A stretch of DNA of 64,000 bases from Malaya genurostris. Taxonomy: Eukaryota > Arthropoda > Insecta > Diptera > Culicidae. The DNA is taken from positions 184,912,866 through 184,976,865 of the forward strand of contig NC_080572.1 of assembly GCF_030247185.1 (NCBI RefSeq), in the 5' to 3' direction. Position numbers and translations under genes: made by a program. The first letter of the stretch is position 1. Each line of letters opens with the position of its first letter. Under the pieces are notes generated by a model, which was not told the origin of the DNA, searched no databases, and worked only from the letters and a program-made list of their open reading frames with translations. Shown in pieces: positions 56,120 through 64,000 of this stretch.

Positions 56120-56690
56120 AATACAAGATTGATCATCAAAATCGATATTGTCCCCTTCAAAGTACTCCAGCACTTGATCCAATCTTCGAAACATTTTTTA
56201 TATTCAATATTCGGTATGGCTATCAGAGCCATCTGTGATTTTTACATAATCTCATCTCGTATGCTGAAACGCGATCCACGGAGTCGACCGAATAAGAAAA
56301 AATCACAGGGAGTCAAATCAGGTAAATTCGGTGATTGCTGAATGGAATTCGTTTAATTTTCAGCCAAATGTTCACGGATAACGATGGCATTGTGTGACGG
56401 TACGTCGTCGTGGTGCAAGATTCACGAGATGTTTGCCCACAAATCTGGTCTTTTTCGGCAAATTGCTTCACGCAAATGTCTTGAACAGGTCTAAAAACAA
56501 TATCCAACTCCTCTGTCATTTTTTTAATAGTCAATTTGCGGTCTACGGTCATCCATTCTTTGATTTTGTTGATGTTTTCGTCGATTTTCGATGTCGTGCC
56601 ACTGATAAACGACTGTTTTCTTCAGAGTATCGTTACCAAAACACTCTTCTAACATTTACAATGTCGTCGCCCCATTGAAACCGGTTTCAA
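56120..56690 (-). pseudogene. Mariner transposase relic
   Basis: On the minus strand, reading across frames: KSKNGxPQT and LTIKKMTEELDIVFRPVQDI (second helix-turn-helix), then a deletion to SHNAIVIREHLAEN (after the second Asp motif), a degraded DFFLF region, and the C-terminal IPNIEYKKCFEDWIKCW. It contains many stops. The C-terminal block KCFxDWxxRW is diagnostic of mariner. No terminal repeats located. Confidence 0.7.
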
Positions 56691-57782
56691 CGCAAAATTT
56701 AATGAAAACTCGTTGTTGCAAATTCAATTCTATTTCGAAAATTGTACAGAATCGACGACTCAATACAGCGTAATTTTTACGAATGTCCAGGTATCAAGCT
56801 TAAAATTTGATAGAATATCAATGACCGATGTGGCAACATAAAAAAGTCTAATCCGGTGACTGAGAGGTAGTATTTTATAGCAATACAGCTGAGAAACACA
56901 ATTTTTCATCATTCTGGTAGAATTGATTGATAAAAACACTTATTTCAAAGCGATCAACTTTTCAGTCTTTTAATTTGCCTTAAAGGGCGGTGTAGGGTCT
57001 AACACTTTTGAAAAATCATTTATTATTTGTTTGTATTTTCAAGAATATTTTGTGAAATTTTCAAGCCTGTCGGAACAAAACTCAGGGCCTTTATCTTTGC
57101 TTATCTCATACTGCGAAAAAGTAAAAGTTCGGCGCACAGACCCAAATTTATAAAAACTTATAAAAGAAAAAAATATGATTTTTTTTTAATGTTAGACCCT
57201 ACGGGCTCCCTTGAGTAATAAATTGTTTCCTTCGATTTTATAGACAAAAAACTTTAAACGCGTTTTTCTCGAATGTAGGTTTTGAAAGTCCGTGTCCATC
57301 GTCATTCAAAAATTACTTCAATATTTTTTTTCTAATTTTGTACACTTTTTACATATCAAAAAACAGACCCCAATGTTTTCCTTTTCGTTGTTTGTTACTT
57401 TGGGGAGGTTTTACAGCTACAAAACGGCGGATTTTTTCGTGAAAAATCTTAGTTTTCACTTTGAACAACCACCAAAAATTCAAAAAATTAAAAATAAATC
57501 AAACAGAAACGCTTTGATTTGTTCACTTCTGATTAGTCTACGCTGAGATGCAGTGGACACCGCAAATCATGATTTTTAAAAAGAGTCCTCAAAAATACCT
57601 CTTCACCGACTTATTTCTCAATATTTTTCCACGAAAAAAATGCAAAATGTTGTTCGAATGATGCTTTTTACCATGCAAAACATTAGAACTCATTTTGTTG
57701 AACGATAACTCTGAAAAAAATTAGCAAAAATTTTTTCATCATTTTTGTTATTTTAAGAGATCAACTGACGGTGGTTCAACTG
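56691..57782. other. Mostly unrecognised; possible degraded MITE
   Basis: GTAGGGTCTAACA occurs at 56,990 and inverted at 57,190 (TGTTAGACCCTAC), about 200 bp apart, suggesting a short inverted-repeat element. The 84-codon ORF at 57,292 has no domain. Confidence 0.4.
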
Positions 57783-57930
57783 AGCTTCAACTGAAATAGA
57801 AACGAATGAAGAACTGAATGCTGCCCGTTCGGTACGTCAGCGAATCTTGTGTGTAAGGAATGTGAAGTTTACGACAGTTGAGTGATGCCACAGTCGATTT
57901 CAATTGAATTGAATGAAGTTTTACTGCACT
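57783..57930. repeat. Dispersed repeat, second copy of 1,197-1,370
   Basis: Shares GAAACGAATGAAGAAC, GGAATGTGAAGTTTACG and TTGAATTGAATGAAGTTTTAC with the copy at 1.2 kb in the same order. Confidence 0.55.
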
Positions 57931-58144
57931 GTTCCCCGCAATAAAAAGCATTATGCTCCAAAACAATGATGAATTATGACTCTTGAAATCTTCTTTGTAT
58001 ATAAAATAATGTTGGAAAAAGTGTAACATATGTAGCAAGTGTTCTCTGGCATGTGTGAACCGATTTACAAATAATTTTTTTTTGAATTACCGTTCTGGTA
58101 GTGATGGAGCTTTGGCTTGTTCGACCACAGCTGCAAATTAACTG

Positions 58145-58378
58145 TCAAACCAACATTTTTGGGAAACTTGTCCTTCTTTTTCTTGTCCTGAGATCTGTTT
58201 TTGTTCCACTCGATGCCTTCTTGGCTGTTGTCAAATGTGTATCGAAAGGGTTAAGATCGTTATGAACAGTGCTTGCAGGAAAATCAAGCTTTTTTGCAAG
58301 TTTTCTTACTAGCAGATCCGGATTTTCATTGCGACCGCAAACAATTGCTTTTTGCGCTTGCTCTTCTTTCGACGCCAT
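58145..58378 (-). pseudogene. N-terminal domain scrap of a Tc1/mariner-superfamily transposase
   Basis: MASKEEQAQKAIVCGRNENP followed by LLVRKLAKKLDFPASTVHN is a helix-turn-helix of the kind that opens such transposases, ending in a basic stretch (GTKTDLRTRKRR). The catalytic domain is not adjacent. The exact family is undetermined. Confidence 0.55.
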
Positions 58379-58687
58379 CTTCGATCTAAAAGCTTATAGT
58401 ATCACCCAAAAATTGATTTTTCACAAAGAAAAGACATACGTTCATCAGTTTGCAAAATATGTCAAGCGTTTATAAACATATATGTACTCAGGGGTATCCA
58501 GATTTGCGAACAAACCTCATTACATCGCGAAAGCAACGATTATCGCGGACATTGTTTATTGTACGCACATATAGGCAAGCGACTACTACATCAAAACAAC
58601 GCCTGAAATAGCTGCACGAGTAGTTCACGTACAAATATAATTAAATACTATATAATTGTGTTAAAACTAATTGATTTTTGGTCCCTA

Positions 58688-60506
58688 CACTGAAAGGCAA
58701 AAAATAAATCTTGTAGAATATACATCTCGATTAATTTGAATCAATTGATCGTATATTTGAGCATTTCTATATTCTGGTAAATTCAAGTAGAATATCTAAT
58801 AATATAGTACGATTATACTATTTGCTTATTACATTATTAATAAATCACAACGAGTTTGAGTTCTGTCTTTTTCGACACCGAAAATATATCATTCAGTGCC
58901 CTTTCATCTAGAATTTTCAGATATTCAAGTGTGATACAATGGCCTATAAAGTTATATCATTCTCAACATTATTTAGATCACACCGAAAAGAATTTATACA
59001 ACAGGCGGGGTTCAACATCCAAGAATCAATCAAATCACGCAGCTCCAGAATTTTATCTGCATCTAGAGTGAAATTGTTTACCCTTTGTATTATTTTTTCA
59101 CATATTTTTAGAAAAACTTATACCTGAGATTAAACCTTTATCAGCAATGATATCGCCAACAATTATTTCATTTTTTTCTTTATCCATTTCACGATAAAAA
59201 CGATGGAGAAAACAAACTAAAACCGTACGCAAAAATGGCGACTCATGAAAATTTGTTCTATTTTCTTGCCTGCGCAGGAACAGTCTTATACTGCAACACG
59301 ATGTTTAAAAATACTACACTTGTGGTAAACTTAAGAATCAAAAACTACACACTAAGATTCAATTCTTTTGTTCAGTAATATTTTTGACGAGAATTTTCGG
59401 TAATCTATAGAAATAAACGATATTTCGGTACATGGGTTTTATTTTACAACAATTATGCAAATTTTCACCGAACGATCAGTTTAACGTAAATTTTTATTAC
59501 AGAATTCTGTATTAGATATACAATTGATACGGTAAACCTGAATAGTCGCCGAATACGGTAAAAATCATACTGTCCGTTTGGTAAAGTTATCTTCCAATAA
59601 CCGAACTTCTGTGAAAGCTGATTGTCATGAAACTAACTGTCAAACAGTTATTAAAATATTCAGTCAGTGTTTTTTTATTAATCAAACGAAAAAAATGTTG
59701 AAGGGTTCATCGAATGGATTGAGGTACAGGTGATAAAAGTTTTTAAGACATTAGAGCCACTAACAGCTTTTTGTTTACTTAAAGGCAGAAAATAATTTTG
59801 TATCAGTAGTCCACTTGCTGCCAACACAAATCGTTCAAGGGTAATGTTTGTTGGACTCGACGGAATGTGCAGTGTTTTGAAAGGCGCTTATCATTCCGGT
59901 CAGTCGTAACATCTGACACTCTTTAAATTTTTCGTGGAATAAAACCATTTTCTTCATTCGTTTTTGTGAATATGTGTTGTTTTTTGAAATCCGAAAATCC
60001 AGAATTTTAACCAAAGGAAAACAAACAAAAATTACCGAACAATCTGTTAGATCCATTTGGTTTACAGTTTACGGTAGTTGTTTGACAGTTCAGCAATTAC
60101 CGAACGATCGGCAATCAATTCAATTATCGAACTGATTACCGAACGTTCAGCTGTTGAAAATTCGGTAAAAAATTACCGAATACTGCGAAATTTTCTAAGT
60201 GTGTATTATTTGAAAATCGTAACTGTTATGATTTCAATTTTTTCCATGATTATGGTAAAATATAGAATAAGACTAGTGTTATATAGTAGAACTAACAGTA
60301 ATCTTCTAGTTGTTTCAATTAGGCACTGGATTTATTTCAAATATTGACTATACTAAAAACTACTGTGCATATCAAGAGGAATTCATAGTATTTTCAAACA
60401 TTGTTTTGTTTAATCGGAGGAAATTCTTGTAAAACTTACTATTCATCAGAATAGTAATTTGGAAATCAGATTTGTTAACGAATCTACAAGGAAATTGTTT
60501 TCAGTG
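58688..60506. mobile_element. Non-autonomous element with CACTGAAA ends, TA target
   Basis: The left end CACTGAAAGGCAAAAAAT and the reversed right end CACTGAAAACAATTTCC lie between TA dinucleotides (58,686-58,687 and 60,507-60,508). Without the 856-bp insert it is 963 bp. It is collinear with 42,530-43,735. No coding frame. Confidence 0.7.
59348..60203. mobile_element. 856-bp element nested in the previous one
   Basis: The termini CACACTAAGATTCAA and, reversed, CACACTTAGAAAATTTC are flanked by TA on both sides. The uninterrupted sequence at 43.42 kb has a single TA at exactly this point (AAAAACTATTATTTG), proving both the boundaries and the duplication. Both ends are rich in TTACCGAA and TTCGGTAA motifs (for example 59,395-59,410 and 60,090-60,180), like subterminal transposase-binding repeats. 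No transposase frame. Confidence 0.85.
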
Positions 60507-61796
60507 TACTTTTGAATGTGCCTCGTACTATATAACAGAAAAAACTCCGTACCCTTCTTAATGACATTTATAACTCAATTTCCTGAGCAAAACAGATGGA
60601 TATTTCATACAAAGTATCACTGTCTTTCTAAAAATGCACATATTGTAAGGTTATTGAAAACCGGAAGCAAGCATCTAGAATTCTAAACTGACTTTGAAAA
60701 AAAGATATCGATACCCTTACTCACCACTATTTATTACGATCATCAAAACGACAAAAAAATTATGCCGGTTTACTACTATGGGAAAAAAGTAGTAAGACTT
60801 TTAAATTATACTTTGCGAGGAAACCTTATTCGACGAAATATTTTTTTAGGTTGGTATGACTGACAGTGACATCTGAGTGACGTGTCACGTCAAAATATTC
60901 ATTAGTGTTTAGTATTCGTCTGTCTTTCTGAACACTGATAAAAGTCGACACGTTGGACCGAAGTGTTTTACACTTTTTCGTCGCATTTGTCTCGACACTT
61001 TAATTGCAAGTGTAAGTCTTTTCAAATCTTTTTCAATTGAAATCATATTGAATTCCATTGGTAATACACTTCAATTCCACTCAGCAAACAGCAGATAAAT
61101 TTCCTTAGTTATCAATTCGCGTGACACAGTTGATTTGTCAAATTAATGCATATGAATCAATGAAAAAGCTTAGATTTTAACAGATTTCTACCTAATTCTC
61201 ATGTAGAATGCATTTTCATATGAGGTGCATAGGAATTTGAAATTGAAATGCCATCATTTAGTTGAAAGTTTCTAAACTATTTGCTGAATATTGTTTATTA
61301 ATATGTTGTGGTACATAAATTTATGATGTTAATGTTTAATTTTGGTCGACTTATATAATAACCTTGAAAAAATCGAACGATTTTGTTTGACAATCCATAA
61401 TGCCATTTGCTGAAAACACATACATTTTACGAGTCCTGCATATAAAAATAAAACAATTTCTGGTAAACGTTTGAAAGGAAGAAAATGGCGGTTTCTCTTC
61501 GTTTATTTTTTCCTTCATGTTCAAGTACCAATTGATAGGCAGTTGCATGCATGGCGAAAGAGGTGAAAATAAACAAAAAGAATCTGGCACTTGCTGATAA
61601 AATGTTTCGAAGTCACCGATAACCTAATGAATATACTTACTGTGCAGACTTTCGGAGATATGAGGTAGAAAACCTGATTCAATCACTCTTACAAAGTTTC
61701 TTGTAGCCATTTTGTTCAAAACTGTTTTATTATATTTTTGACACTTAGTATTGCCGCAATGGTCAGGAAATATAAGGATTATTGAGAAAACATATA
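60507..61796. other. No recognised gene
   Basis: AT-rich. A small palindrome GACGTGTCACGTC lies near 60,879. No domain or repeat ends. Confidence 0.4.
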
Positions 61797-61798
61797 TA

Positions 61799-62768
61799 CC
61801 TTATGATCAAAAAAGAACCGGAATTTTATTAAAAAACGCAAAATTTCAATTTTTAATTCATATTCATATATTAAATTCATAAAGGAAAGAATTCAATTTT
61901 TAATAAATTTCTTTATTATCGCCTTCAAAGCACTCTCCTCCTGCGGTAATACATGCATGCCAACGCTTGATCCAATTTTCCATACAAGTTTTATAGGCCG
62001 CCGAGATATGGCCTTTAGTTCACGCAGTAAATTCTCTTTTATGGACTCTATGGTCTCAAAACGCGTTCCCGGCAATGGCAAGTCTGGGGAAGAGGAAAAA
62101 GTCACACGGGGCCATATCTGGAGAGTACGGTGCTTGGTTTATGATATTGGTTAAGTGTTTGGCCAAAAACTGCGACACAACCAATGCTTGTTTTTGAATG
62201 AAATCTAGCTTTTTTGGCACCAGCCGAGAAGCGACGCGTTTCAAACCCAAAACATCAGTTAAAATGTGTTCGGCTTATCCATAATAGATGCCCAACAACA
62301 CAGCAATCTCTCTAATCGGTACAGAACGATTTTGCAACACGATTTGCTTCGCCGATTCAATGTTTTCTTCAGTAACAGATGTTGTTGGGCGGCCAGGGAT
62401 CTCATCATGATCCAAGCTTGTACGACCACCTTTGAAGCGTTTATACCACTCGTATGCCTGTGTTTTTCCTAGACACGATTCACCAAAGGCCTTTTCTAAC
62501 ATTTTCATCGTATCGAAATACTTAAATCCATTTGCAACAAAAAATTTGATGCACGCACGTTGTTCTAAATTTTCATCCATTATGAAAATCGCCACACGAA
62601 AATTTTTCAACTTCTTTGTATAGACGCCAAACAAAAACTAATCGTACGATATGCGTCAAGATTTGATAGAATGTGTATAAAAGTGTTGCCAACGTTGAGA
62701 GAAGTTTACCGATTGGACAAGCGCGGGAATTTTAAAATGAAAATTCTGGTTCTTTTTTTATCATAAGG
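61799..62768 (-). mobile_element. Mariner (DD34D-type) deletion derivative, copy B
   Basis: Complete: both ends read CCTTATGATMAAAAAAGAAC and are flanked by TA (61,797-61,798 and 62,769-62,770). At 970 bp it is about 300 bp short of a normal mariner, because of the same catalytic deletion seen in the copy at 8,880. Confidence 0.9.
61893..62580 (-). pseudogene. Mariner transposase, copy B, lacking catalytic Asp 1 and 2
   Basis: It starts MDENLEQRACIKFFVANGFK. The DNA-binding domain is open to YYG at 62,275 and includes the linker missing from copy A (EIPGRPTTSVTEENIESAKQ). After a frameshift GLKRVASRLVPKKLDFIQKQ leads to FLAKHLTNIINQAPYSPD, the shared deletion junction, then MAPCDFFLFPRL. A further frameshift near 62,080 leads to the C-terminus. 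An intact DNA-binding domain with no active site is notable, but the frameshifts prevent a full product. Confidence 0.88.
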
Positions 62769-63079
62769 TACGTCAATACAGCTGCACTTCAATCTGATAT
62801 GTTATGACATGGATCTATGCCATAAAGTAACACACTTTAATCTTATGTTCATAGCATTCGATATCAACATGTCCGCCCCTAAGATTTAAATTTGATGACA
62901 TATGCTTGTACCATTTAACGACACACTTTACATTTATGCGCTAAACTTTTGAAGAACAAATGAAGCGTATTTGATATCCTAGTGAGTCTAGAAATTTGAA
63001 ATTTGTTTAGGGAAACTTATTTAAACAAAGTTTCGATTTTTAGCAGTGAAGTATTAAAAGTGCAATCGAAAACGCGTTG

Positions 63080-63560
63080 ACGATGAAACACTTCCAGGAC
63101 GGACATCAACATCAACTGATGATGAACACCAAGGAATTGGTGCTCGAGAATCGACGATTAATAGTCAGAGAAATTACTGGGATCGTAGTAATATCGGAAT
63201 ATAATTTTGGCCGACAATTCTTGGTTTTTGCACCACGATGATGCACCGTCGCATATCGTTATCAATTGTTCGTGATTTTTTCACCAAAAATACAACCAAC
63301 CAAACTTTTACATAACACAAAGGGCGAACCGATAGTAAATAGCATTCAATATAGGTGGAACCAGAGCCACACGAAAATTGATTTTTAGAAGAATTTACTC
63401 ATAGTGTCATGTCTGTTAGTCTGTGGAAGACTATTCCGGAAATTAACTTTAACAACTGATTCCAAGATTGGACAAAAAACGTTGGCACAAGCACCAGGAG
63501 GAGTATTTTGAGGAGGGCGAAATAGATGTGGAAGAATAAATAAAGAATTTTGAAATTATG
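63080..63560 (+). pseudogene. Mariner transposase relic
   Basis: Pieces in order: LVLENRRLIVREITGIV (second helix-turn-helix), ADNSWFLHHDDAPSHIVI (second catalytic Asp in HHDDAPSH), a degraded middle, then KRWHKHQEEYFEGGEIDVEE (C-terminus). Stops and frameshifts throughout; the YSPDLAPCD box is not recognisable. The family differs from the other mariners here. Confidence 0.65.
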
Positions 63561-64000
63561 AACCAAGTCTTTTTTTTTTGCCCACAGTAGTATGTGGAGG
63601 ATTCCAGCATTCGGAAATGACGATTCTGTTCTAAAAAGAATTTCTCTAATCTGAACATCTTCGGAAAACCACAACCTCCCTGAGCTTCACAAACAACTCT
63701 ATTAGATTCGCCATGTAGTGAACAATTGAAATACAACAATTGACATCATCTCAACGATCCACCGGATCATAAAGGAATGCATAAAAGGATCCTATCAAAT
63801 TAGTCTGAAATATTAATGAAACCCCAGCTGCTACAGTGTGGATAATTCAAATATATATGTGTTCACACAAATAATCACGCGAAAAATCAAAATAAATATG
63901 ATCCATTCACAGCACAACACAAGATTACTCGTGATATCATCATACATTTTTAATGGCATAGACAATTTGATTTAAAATGATTCGGTTCGAATTGGTTCGT
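63561..64000. other. No recognised gene
   Basis: AT-rich to the window end; no feature found. Confidence 0.4.

Noticed and set aside
1..64000. Endogenous viral sequence
   Set aside because: I saw no viral replicase, capsid or glycoprotein-like frame; all RT and RNase H frames belong to non-LTR retrotransposons.

Overview
This window is nuclear DNA of an insect, most likely a culicine mosquito (probably Aedes or a close relative). The sequence is AT-rich and made up almost entirely of nested, mostly dead transposable elements. The organism call rests on element families: a tRNA-derived SINE that looks like Feilai of Aedes, DD37E (ITmD37E-type) and DD41D Tc1/mariner elements, a LOA-clade LINE with RNase H (Lian-like), an I-clade LINE with RNase H (MosquI-like), and the modular mosquito repeat that contains an AGCTCGACGAACTGAGC-like motif. 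Family names come from recall and were not searched.

Only one convincing host coding exon is present. It lies on the minus strand at 12,627-13,014 and encodes a signal peptide plus a cysteine-rich LRR N-cap, most like the start of peroxidasin. It has a good 3' splice site and a GTAAGT donor. A minus-strand core promoter with a perfect Inr and a DPE at exactly +28 lies at 55,675-55,710. I infer that it may drive a non-coding first exon of the same gene, which would make 13-55.5 kb a transposon-filled first intron.

Layout. 1-12.6 kb: LINE 3' end, modular repeat with a 32-bp tandem array, two DD37E elements (one carrying a 120-bp inverted-repeat insertion), and a deleted mariner. 12.6-25.6 kb: the host exon, a DD41D element with a tRNA-SINE inside it, a Feilai-like SINE with target duplications, a 463-bp perfect inverted repeat, and two copies of one MITE. 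25.6-33.7 kb: a second LINE copy followed by a hammerhead-ribozyme sequence, a mariner, a fold-back region and a 43-bp minisatellite. 35-38.9 kb: a Jockey-like LINE split by a LOA element and a hAT-type MITE. 39-41 kb: a DD41D fold-back element and a ribozyme relative. 42-47 kb: SINEs and MITEs. 48-52 kb: an I-clade LINE with two insertions. 52-54 kb: a mariner fold-back next to an element whose ends are mirrored arrays of TTTGGCATAA. 56-64 kb: mariner relics and nested TA-target elements.

Most notable for follow-up: the complete hammerhead fold at 27,410-27,495 with relatives elsewhere; the TTTGGCATAA-array element at 53,088-53,815; the perfect 463-bp hairpin at 18.9-20.1 kb; and two unrelated mariner-type elements that both became long-inverted-repeat elements by copying one end in inverted orientation. 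All coordinates and pairings were read by eye; no alignments or database searches were run.
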